Origin: a virus
Length of the DNA stretch: 21,560 nucleotides
Direction: 5' to 3' (one strand)
Virus record (IMG/VR): IMGVR_UViG_3300032291_003871
Coordinates: 1 to 21,560 of that record
Shown: piece by piece, positions 5,853 to 11,991 of the stretch
How the letters are laid out: every line of letters starts with the position of its first letter
Numbering within the stretch: the stretch's first letter is position 1
Notes under the pieces: model-generated
What the model was told of the DNA's origin: nothing
The model's input: only the letters and a program-made list of their open reading frames with translations
Database searches by the model: none
Made by a program: the position numbers and the translations under genes

Positions 5853-6345
5853 AAAAGAAGTTATTGAAGCAAGAATTGATTCTATTGCTACACAAATTTT
5901 AAACCGTCATAAATCAGAAAAAATTCCTATTGTTTTAGTATGTGTACTAAATGGTGGATTTATTTTTTATTCTAAACTAGTTGAAAAATTATCTTCACTA
6001 GATCCAGAATGTGATTTTATAAAAGTAAGATCATACGAAGGTAGACAAAGAGGTGATTTAAATATGATACTAGACAAATCATTAGATGTAACTGGTAAAC
6101 ATGTTTATCTTATAGATGATATCTATGACTCAGGTATAACAATGAATGCATTAGCAAATCATTTTTATCAATTTGATCCTGCTAGTGTTCAAATGGTTAC
6201 TTTAATTAAACGATATATTAATGAAGTTGATATGCCTATGGGTTCACTTTATGGATTTATAATTGAAGATGAGTGGGTAGTAGGATTTGGAATGGATGAT
6301 GATTTAGGTAAGAAAAGGAGTTTGCCATATATTTTGGCAATCTAG
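5836..6345 (+). CDS. Hypoxanthine/guanine phosphoribosyltransferase-like protein
   Basis: 169 aa with the landmarks of the HGPRT family in order: CVLNGGFIF (35-44, the cis-peptide pyrophosphate loop, usually LKGG), KVRSYEG (63-69), the PRPP motif VYLIDDIYDSGIT (90-102), TLIKR with K125 at the purine O6-contacting position, and WVVGFGMDDDLGKKRSLPYI (147-166), the C-terminal purine-binding segment. HGPRTs join a purine base to PRPP to give the nucleoside monophosphate. In this cluster it could salvage guanine released by the DpdA exchange, or act on a deazaguanine base; both are inference from position. The start overlaps the thioredoxin gene. Confidence 0.9.
   Translation: MKVLFEKEVIEARIDSIATQILNRHKSEKIPIVLVCVLNGGFIFYSKLVEKLSSLDPECDFIKVRSYEGRQRGDLNMILDKSLDVTGKHVYLIDDIYDSGITMNALANHFYQFDPASVQMVTLIKRYINEVDMPMGSLYGFIIEDEWVVGFGMDDDLGKKRSLPYILAI
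6322..6340. repeat. Perfect inverted repeat overlapping promoter P3
   Basis: TTGCCA (6322-6327) and TGGCAA (6335-6340) form a perfect 6 bp inverted repeat around a 7 nt A/T loop. It lies in the last codons of the HGPRT-like gene and its right arm contains the TTTG of the folE promoter. There is no T-run after it, so it is more likely an operator or a weak pause hairpin than a terminator. Confidence 0.4.
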
Positions 6346-6364
6346 TTATAAATTAATATATTAG
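6333..6364 (+). promoter_or_regulatory. Bacteroidota-type promoter P3 upstream of folE
   Basis: TTTG (6333-6336), 20 nt spacer, TATATTAG (6357-6364), then 5 nt to the ATG at 6370. This would give folE, the first pathway step, its own transcript separate from the queCDE genes. Confidence 0.65.
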
Positions 6365-6369
6365 GTTAT

Positions 6370-7065
6370 ATGGAAAACAATAGAAGAAAATTTCACAACG
6401 ATATTGAGTGTGTGAAGACAGGTTTAGCAAATGGTGCTGCCTTAGATCGTCCATTAACGGATGATGAAAAACAATCAATGATTGAAGAAGCAACAGAACA
6501 TTTTGGTAAGTTCTTAACCGCATTAAAATGTGATTGGGAAAACGATCCTAATTCTGCTGATACACCTCGTCGTGTAGCTAAAGCATATGTTACTGATTTA
6601 TGGGCGGGTCGATACAATGGATTTACTGATATTACTTCATTCCCATCAGATGGTTATGATGGAGTAATTATTGAACGTAACATCCAATTAACTTCAATGT
6701 GCTCACATCATCACCAAACAATTAAAGGTGTAGTTCATATTGGCTACATCGCAGGTGCTGAAGGTAGAGTAATTGGTTTATCTAAATTAAATCGTATTGT
6801 AGAACACTTTGGTCGTAGAGGAGCTATTCAAGAGCAATTAACAGCAGCAATTCATCAAGCAGTGAATAAAGTTTGTGAAGAAAATTTAGGTGTTATTGTC
6901 ACTGTAGTTGCTTCTCACAGTTGTGTTAGTTGTAGAGGTATTAAACATCAAGGTGCTGCAATGGTTACTACTAAAGCATCAGGTGTGTTTATGGAAAATG
7001 ATAATTTAGCACGTAAAGAATTTTTTGATTCACTTAAAATAAATAATGGCCATGTCTCAATCTAA
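6370..7065 (+). CDS. folE: GTP cyclohydrolase I
   Basis: 231 aa, full length for the family. Zinc ligands are in place: C111 and H114 in TSMCSHHHQTIKG, and C185 in ASHSCVSCRGIKHQGA. VIGLSKLNRIVEHFGRR (134-150), NSADTPRRVAKAY (61-73) and the TTKASGVF tail are classical FolE segments. The enzyme opens GTP to dihydroneopterin triphosphate, the first step to both folates and 7-deazaguanines; in a phage with queD, queE and queC the second use is the likely one. The gene has its own promoter (6333-6364) and its last 20 nt overlap the next gene. Unlike the phage QueC and QueD here, it keeps every metal ligand I can check. Confidence 0.96.
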   Translation: MENNRRKFHNDIECVKTGLANGAALDRPLTDDEKQSMIEEATEHFGKFLTALKCDWENDPNSADTPRRVAKAYVTDLWAGRYNGFTDITSFPSDGYDGVIIERNIQLTSMCSHHHQTIKGVVHIGYIAGAEGRVIGLSKLNRIVEHFGRRGAIQEQLTAAIHQAVNKVCEENLGVIVTVVASHSCVSCRGIKHQGAAMVTTKASGVFMENDNLARKEFFDSLKINNGHVSI

Positions 7066-7540
7066 AGAAAATTATGTTCCATTTGTTAGCGAAGTAGAGG
7101 AATTTAACGCTACAATGGGTAAACCAAATAATTATAAACCTACTATCCCATCCAAAGATGAATGGATGTTTGTTTATAATTTTATTCTAGAGGAACTAGA
7201 AGAATATAAAGATGCTTGTGAAACAGGAAATATTGTAGAGGTGTTAGATGCACTTTGTGATATTACTTATGTCTCATTGGGTAATGGAGCTATGCTTCAT
7301 GGTTTAAAAGATCAAATATTACCTGCTTATGCTGAAGTTCAAGCTTCAAATATGAGTAAAGTTTGTAAAACAGAAGAGGAAGCTAATTTCACAGTTCGAG
7401 TTCGAGAACAAGAACAAGGTGAAAGATGTCATTATGAGAAACAAGGTGATCACTATATAGTGTATCGTTCTCGAGATCGTAAAGTAATGAAGTCAATAAA
7501 CTATTTTAGACCTAATCTTAAACAGTTTTTAGATAAATAA
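7046..7540 (+). CDS. MazG-like all-alpha NTP pyrophosphohydrolase
   Basis: 164 aa. The helix pair FILEELEEYKDACETGN and IVEVLDALCDITYVSLG (residues 46-79) carries the metal-binding pattern ExxE and ExxD (E49/E50, E52/E53, E65, D68) of the MazG/PRA-PH superfamily. QASNMSKV (99-106) is also typical of the phage MazG-like branch. These enzymes hydrolyse nucleoside triphosphates to monophosphates and pyrophosphate. Two starts are possible, ATG at 7046 or 7052; both lie inside folE, so translation is probably coupled. Position at the end of the cluster suggests nucleotide-pool trimming, perhaps of dGTP or unwanted analogues (inference). A terminator follows. Confidence 0.82.
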   Translation: MAMSQSKENYVPFVSEVEEFNATMGKPNNYKPTIPSKDEWMFVYNFILEELEEYKDACETGNIVEVLDALCDITYVSLGNGAMLHGLKDQILPAYAEVQASNMSKVCKTEEEANFTVRVREQEQGERCHYEKQGDHYIVYRSRDRKVMKSINYFRPNLKQFLDK

Positions 7541-7564
7541 GATTATATCTTCTAAAAAATAATT

Positions 7565-7592
7565 AAAGACCTAGGTTACCAGGTCTTTTTTT
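7565..7592 (+). terminator. Rho-independent terminator ending the deazaguanine cluster
   Basis: AAAGACCT (7565-7572) pairs perfectly with AGGTCTTT (7581-7588) around an 8 nt loop and is followed by a run of T to 7592. It separates the metabolic cluster from the structural cassette. Confidence 0.82.
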
Positions 7593-7597
7593 ATACA

Positions 7598-7605
7598 TAT
7601 TTATA
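7598..7605 (+). promoter_or_regulatory. TATTTATA motif before structural cassette
   Basis: TATTTATA in the context ATATTTATACTAAAA, 10 nt before the ATG at 7616. The same motif precedes the genes at 2095, 10294, 15392 and 21008, with a 7/8 match before 297. No TTTG element lies at the right distance here, so this may be a separate, possibly late, promoter class. Its reverse complement equals the T4 late -10 box, so orientation is uncertain. Confidence 0.45.
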
Positions 7606-7615
7606 CTAAAAACAC

Positions 7616-8059
7616 ATGGGTTTAGAAGATAGATATAGTACTTTAGGAAGTAAATTAAAAGATGTAGTGACCAAACCTGCTCTTACTAATAATAGTCCAT
7701 TAGCTTTTAAATCATTAGAAATAAAAGCTAGACCTTCCCTTACTAATGATAGTACATTAGCATTCAAACCAGCGGAAATAAAAGCTAAACCTATTAATGC
7801 TAGTACTTTAATAGCTAAACCATTAAATCCAACAGAAAAATTAGGTAAAGGAATACTTAATAAACGTAGTTTATTTGGTGCTGCCCCTGCAAGAAGTTTC
7901 TACATTCCTACTATTTCTCAAGGAGCAGGTCCATCATCTTCACCAACTACAACACCAACACCAACACCTGGTATTGGTGCATTTTCAACTGCTTATTCAA
8001 ATGCTTATGATGGAACATCTATTAGTGCTTTCTCAGCTGCTTTTTCTAATGCCTTTTAA
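7616..8059 (+). CDS. Putative virion-associated protein, 147 aa, with internal repeats
   Basis: Not recognised by homology. Residues 20-38 and 39-57 are a near-perfect 19-residue duplication (KPALTNNSPLAFKSLEIKA, then RPSLTNDSTLAFKPAEIKA), with a decayed third copy after it. Residues 107-119 are a Ser/Thr/Pro linker, and the C-terminus holds two copies of an AFSxAxSNAx motif ending in SAFSAAFSNAF. Repeats, linker and aromatic-small C-terminal motif suggest a structural or adaptor protein, in keeping with the fibre gene that follows 19 nt later. The ATG at 7616 is preceded by the TATTTATA element and has no Shine-Dalgarno sequence. Confidence 0.72.
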   Translation: MGLEDRYSTLGSKLKDVVTKPALTNNSPLAFKSLEIKARPSLTNDSTLAFKPAEIKAKPINASTLIAKPLNPTEKLGKGILNKRSLFGAAPARSFYIPTISQGAGPSSSPTTTPTPTPGIGAFSTAYSNAYDGTSISAFSAAFSNAF

Positions 8060-8078
8060 TATTTAAAAAAGATAAATA

Positions 8079-10268
8079 ATGTCACAACAAAACAAAACCA
8101 CATTACAAACCGCTATTAATGCTCAAATAGCAGACAACACTACTGGAGAAATCTCAGCAGCAGATGTAAGAGATAACCTTATTAATATAACGGATAGTTT
8201 ATTATTTAATAACGGAGACGCTCAAACTCTTGATGCATCATTAACAGCTAATTATGGTATTACAGGTTCATTACAAGGAACAGCAACTAACGCTACTAAT
8301 GCTGATAATGCTTTAAATGCTACAACTGCTGATTTCGTACAAATTTCAGCAGGACAAGGAATTTCAGTTAGTGGAATGATGGTGACAGCAAATGTAAGAA
8401 CAGTTAATGGAGTTGAGCCTGATGGAACAGGAAATATTCCTTTATCATTAGGGACAGTGGTCACTGGAGACTCAGCTTCATTAGTAATTTCTTCATCCGG
8501 AGCAATAACTGCATCTATAGCTAATGCGACTGTATGGATAATATCAGGAGATGCAACACCCGCAAATAATGGGGATGCGTACATATTCAAATCAGGTTCA
8601 GTAGGTCAATGGTTAACAATTGCTCCATTAGATGAAGCAGCAGGTGATGCTCGATATGCTAGAATAGGTGTAGCATCAGTACAATCACTTACTAGTAGTA
8701 ACGCCTCATTAGCAACACTTGCTTTAACAGCAAATACAGCATCATATGTTGTAACAGCACAAACTGCAAGTTATGTATTAAATGCTATTAGCTCATCTTT
8801 TGCAACAACAGCATCTCGAGCTATTACTGCCTCATATGTAACCGGATCTATTCATGATAGCACAAACCCAGCTTTATCTTCTTCATATGCTTTAACAGCA
8901 TCATATGCTCTAACATCAGCTGGTGGTGGAGGTGGATCTGCATTCCCATATACTGGCAACGCTGTAATTACAGGAACATTAAGTGTTAGTAATGGTATTC
9001 AAGGTATAGTAACATCTGCTTCAAAAACATATGTTGAACCTACTAATACAAGCGCTAATTTTAATATACTTTTCACAGATATCTCCAACTCATTCCCAGT
9101 TGGAGCATATACTGCACCTAAATACACTACTAGTACTAACTTTAGTTATAACCCAGACATCGGATTATTTAAAGTACTTAGTATAGCACAAGGTGTAGGA
9201 ACTAGTGCTAATGGACTTGGTTCACATGCTGAAGGACTTAACACAATAGCTACAGGAAACTATTCACACACAGAAGGATCTTCAACACAAGCAAAAAATA
9301 ATTACTCACACGCTGAAGGAATTAGTACAATAGCAGATAATACATACGCGCACGCTGAAGGAGAATTTTCATATGCTGGTGGTTATGCATCACACGCTGA
9401 AGGTAGTAACACTAGTGCTTCATATGATTTTGCACATGCTGAAGGATTTAATACTTTAGCTGCAGGCTATGCTTCTCATGCTGAAGGTCAATATACAATA
9501 GCACGAGGAGAGTATTCACATGCTGAAGGACTTGGTACATTAGCATCAGGTTCATGGTCACATGCTGAAGGACAAAGTACAATTGCATCAGGTTCATATT
9601 CACATGCTGAAGGACTTAACACAAGAGCATCAGGTTCATATTCACATGCTGAAGGTAATAGTACGAGAGCAGTTGGAAACTATTCACACGCTGAAGGTAA
9701 TAGTACAACTGCGATTGGAATCTACTCACACACTGAAGGTGTTAGCGCTATAGCTTCTGGGTCATATTCGCACGCTGAAGGGCAAGGTACTATAGCTCGA
9801 GGAAACTACTCACATGCTGAAGGATATCAAACAATATCTACTGGAATTAACTCACATGCTGAAGGACATCAAACAACAGCCTCAGGACAATACTCACACG
9901 CTGAAGGATCTGGTGTAAATGCACAAGGAAATTATTCTCATGCTGAAGGGCTTGGGACTATAACATTAGGTCAATATCAACTAGCAGTTGGTAAATATAA
10001 TGGCCAGGATAGTACAGAAGGTAAGTTTTTTATAGGAAATGGTACTAGTAACGCGGCCCGCTCAACCTTATTCGCAGCATATAATAATAATGTAGATGTT
10101 AATGGGGTATTAAATGTTGATGGAGCTATAGCTAGTGGATTAGGAACAATAGTACTTCCTCGATTATTAGATGCTAGTTATGCAGATGACACAGCCGCAG
10201 CAGCAGCTGGAATACCAGTAGGTGGGTTATATAGAAATGTAAGTTTTATACAGATCAGATTAGTTTAA
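8079..10268 (+). CDS. Tail fibre / adhesin with 18 SHAEG-type head repeats
   Basis: 729 aa. The N-terminus (TTLQTAINAQIADNTTGEIS, residues 7-26, followed by AADVRDNLINITDSLLF) resembles virion-attachment ends of phage fibres. Residues 90-370 are Ala/Ser/Thr-rich with repeated TASYALTASY-like beta units. Residues 382-633 are 18 uninterrupted copies of a 14-residue repeat, consensus SHAEGxxTxAxGxY, the head repeat of trimeric autotransporter adhesins such as YadA/Hia (Hep_Hag type). These build a trimeric left-handed beta-roll, so the fibre is probably trimeric and projects from the virion to bind the host surface. The C-terminus (YADDTAAAAAGIPVGGLYRN, then VSFIQIRLV) is a tip segment I associate with phage fibres. 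A very clear structural gene inside an otherwise early-gene region. Confidence 0.88.
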   Translation: MSQQNKTTLQTAINAQIADNTTGEISAADVRDNLINITDSLLFNNGDAQTLDASLTANYGITGSLQGTATNATNADNALNATTADFVQISAGQGISVSGMMVTANVRTVNGVEPDGTGNIPLSLGTVVTGDSASLVISSSGAITASIANATVWIISGDATPANNGDAYIFKSGSVGQWLTIAPLDEAAGDARYARIGVASVQSLTSSNASLATLALTANTASYVVTAQTASYVLNAISSSFATTASRAITASYVTGSIHDSTNPALSSSYALTASYALTSAGGGGGSAFPYTGNAVITGTLSVSNGIQGIVTSASKTYVEPTNTSANFNILFTDISNSFPVGAYTAPKYTTSTNFSYNPDIGLFKVLSIAQGVGTSANGLGSHAEGLNTIATGNYSHTEGSSTQAKNNYSHAEGISTIADNTYAHAEGEFSYAGGYASHAEGSNTSASYDFAHAEGFNTLAAGYASHAEGQYTIARGEYSHAEGLGTLASGSWSHAEGQSTIASGSYSHAEGLNTRASGSYSHAEGNSTRAVGNYSHAEGNSTTAIGIYSHTEGVSAIASGSYSHAEGQGTIARGNYSHAEGYQTISTGINSHAEGHQTTASGQYSHAEGSGVNAQGNYSHAEGLGTITLGQYQLAVGKYNGQDSTEGKFFIGNGTSNAARSTLFAAYNNNVDVNGVLNVDGAIASGLGTIVLPRLLDASYADDTAAAAAGIPVGGLYRNVSFIQIRLV
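9222..9977 (+). repeat. Eighteen tandem 42-bp coding repeats (SHAEG units)
   Basis: The array is 18 units of exactly 42 bp with no indels, each starting with a codon set for S/A-H-A/T-E-G. Neighbouring units share long identical stretches (for example TCACATGCTGAAGG), so unequal recombination or slippage could change the copy number in frame. Confidence 0.92.
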
Positions 10269-10271
10269 TAA

Positions 10272-10279
10272 TATTTATA
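10272..10279 (+). promoter_or_regulatory. TATTTATA motif before second structural gene
   Basis: TATTTATA in the context AATATTTATAACAAAAC, 14 nt before the ATG at 10294. Same motif class as at 7598-7605, again without a TTTG element at the right distance. Confidence 0.4.
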
Positions 10280-10293
10280 ACAAAACATAAAAC

Positions 10294-11544
10294 ATGCCAA
10301 CACTTTCAGGTCAATTTAATTTAGAGGGTAGTATGACTGCCAGTGGAGATTTAAGATTCTCAACAACAGGTTCAGGAGTAATTCAACAAATAAATACATT
10401 TACACCAACTGGTGTAGCTTCAGGTTCACTTGGTAACCTAACAACAACTACCACAACCTATCTAACATACGGAATAAACATTGTTGCTACAGGATCATTA
10501 ACTACAAGTTCTTATTGTTGCAGATTACCAGAAGTCCCTAAAATGGGAAAAAGTGTAACTGTTATTAATAAAGGTGGGGTAGAATTACTTGTATTTCCTA
10601 GCACAGCAAGCGGTGATATTAATGGAGATGTAAATGGATATTTTGCAATCCCATCAGATGGAAAAGCATATACATTTGATTGTTATGAAAATCCTCTACC
10701 TGGTGGATGGTCATCAACTAATATCCCAAATGGAAACACAGTATATAATACTGGAGAGATAACTTATAACGCTACTAGTAGCGGTAGATTATCATTTGTT
10801 AATCAATCAACTAAAATAATAACACCTGATTCTGCAACAGGTACTGTTTTTTCAAACGGAAATCCTTTAGAATTTGGAATTGGAACAGCAGGTCCATCAC
10901 AATTTGCATATTATATCCCATTTAATGTATGGAAACGAGTTAATTCTATATCTATACGAACTAATATAACTGGGTCATTTAAGCAATATTCTTACCTACA
11001 ATTAAACACTCAAGCTAATACCGGAGTATTTTTTGAAGGAACTACTGCTCCATCTTCACTTCCATGGCCTGCTTTTGCTTCTTTCTACCCAGTTGATACT
11101 TTTGATACTATGTTAACAACATGGGGTTTACAAAATGGAGTTGGAGATCCTAATGCTAATAGTTGGACTTGGGCTGGTGCAGCTGCTATAAGTCAAAACT
11201 TTAATAGTGTAGCCCCAGGTACTTTCAATTCAGCATCAGGTAATCCTTATATAAGCGCAGGTGGAGTAGGAGCCCCAGGTACAATGAGAATGACATGGAA
11301 CATTAATCCTTACATGACTGGGGCACCTATAGTAAGAATGATTGGAAAAAATTATATAGGAACAGCAGAAGGTTCTCTATATGAAACAAGTACTTACACA
11401 AGTACCCCTCAATTCTATGATCTTTATTGGTTCCATTCACTTACACCATATTTATCAATAAGTGGTTATAATGCTAGTGGGAATTATATTACTAATATAA
11501 ACAATGTTAAATTTCAAATGACCTTAAACATAACACCAAACTAA
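10294..11544 (+). CDS. Putative virion structural protein, 416 aa
   Basis: The sequence is Gly/Ser/Thr/Asn-rich and beta-dominated with few charged residues, as in phage tail and fibre proteins. The opening MPTLSGQFNLEGSMTASGDL is followed by a segment with KMGKSVTVINKGGVELLVFP (residues 83-102), a beta-sandwich-like block I associate with phage decoration or fibre proteins. The C-terminal half is Trp/Tyr-rich (NANSWTWAGAAAISQNF; YDLYWFHSLTPYLSISGY), a pattern of carbohydrate- or receptor-binding surfaces. No enzymatic motif is evident. It sits 25 nt after the fibre gene and 7 nt before the next small gene, so it is probably part of the same adsorption apparatus. Confidence 0.72.
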   Translation: MPTLSGQFNLEGSMTASGDLRFSTTGSGVIQQINTFTPTGVASGSLGNLTTTTTTYLTYGINIVATGSLTTSSYCCRLPEVPKMGKSVTVINKGGVELLVFPSTASGDINGDVNGYFAIPSDGKAYTFDCYENPLPGGWSSTNIPNGNTVYNTGEITYNATSSGRLSFVNQSTKIITPDSATGTVFSNGNPLEFGIGTAGPSQFAYYIPFNVWKRVNSISIRTNITGSFKQYSYLQLNTQANTGVFFEGTTAPSSLPWPAFASFYPVDTFDTMLTTWGLQNGVGDPNANSWTWAGAAAISQNFNSVAPGTFNSASGNPYISAGGVGAPGTMRMTWNINPYMTGAPIVRMIGKNYIGTAEGSLYETSTYTSTPQFYDLYWFHSLTPYLSISGYNASGNYITNINNVKFQMTLNITPN

Positions 11545-11551
11545 AAACATT

Positions 11552-11929
11552 ATGGCATCAATATTATTATACACTGCATCAATTACACAAACAGGTTCAA
11601 ACGCTCCAACAGTATCTGTAGGTCCAGATAAATTTGAAACATCAGGATCTTGGTCAAGAATAGGTACTGGATCTTTTAAATTTACTAGAGGGAGTGGATT
11701 ATTTTTTACACCAGTATCCGGAAGCTCAATATCTTCAAGTATATTTGGTGTTTTAAATATTTCTTATTATTCTTCTACTACAAGTAGTTTTAGTATATTC
11801 CTCTCAGGATCTGATTCATCTTCATTATATCTAAACACATTCACATCTGATAATACTTTCCGACTTGTTGATAATGCATTATCAGGTAGTGCTAATAAAG
11901 TTAATTTATCTGTTAGTATTTTATACTAA
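11552..11929 (+). CDS. Small Ser/Thr-rich putative structural protein, 125 aa
   Basis: Unrecognised. The opening MASILLYTASITQTGSNAP and a Ser-rich body (SGSSISSSIFGVLNISYYSS) point to a beta-strand-rich extracellular or virion protein. The hydrophobic stretches are too short and polar for membrane helices and I see no signal peptide. It is the last gene of the structural cassette, which ends at the terminator at 11953-11977. Confidence 0.65.
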   Translation: MASILLYTASITQTGSNAPTVSVGPDKFETSGSWSRIGTGSFKFTRGSGLFFTPVSGSSISSSIFGVLNISYYSSTTSSFSIFLSGSDSSSLYLNTFTSDNTFRLVDNALSGSANKVNLSVSILY

Positions 11930-11952
11930 ACATAATTTAAATATTTTAAATT

Positions 11953-11977
11953 AGGCTTGGGTAACCAAGTCTTTTTT
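11953..11977 (+). terminator. Rho-independent terminator with GTAA tetraloop
   Basis: AGGCTTGG (11953-11960) pairs with CCAAGTCT (11965-11972), including one G-T pair, around a GTAA (GNRA-type) loop, followed by T residues to 11977. It closes the structural cassette and, like the elements at 1198 and 18204, its left arm overlaps the -33 element of the next promoter. Confidence 0.8.
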
Positions 11978-11987
11978 ATTATATTAA
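11956..11987 (+). promoter_or_regulatory. Bacteroidota-type promoter P4 upstream of DNA polymerase
   Basis: CTTG (11956-11959, one mismatch to TTTG), 20 nt spacer, TATATTAA (11980-11987), 4 nt before the ATG at 11992. The spacer contains the right arm of the terminator hairpin and its T-run. Confidence 0.58.
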
Positions 11988-11991
11988 AGTT

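Noticed and set aside
9562-9753. Frame-shifted reading frame inside the fibre repeats
   Set aside because: It is an artefact of the 42 bp periodicity in another frame and has no start context or family likeness.
9222-9977. Regular 42 bp repeats that could suggest a CRISPR array
   Set aside because: There are no variable spacers between repeats; every unit is 42 bp, in frame with the fibre gene and encodes the SHAEG head repeat.
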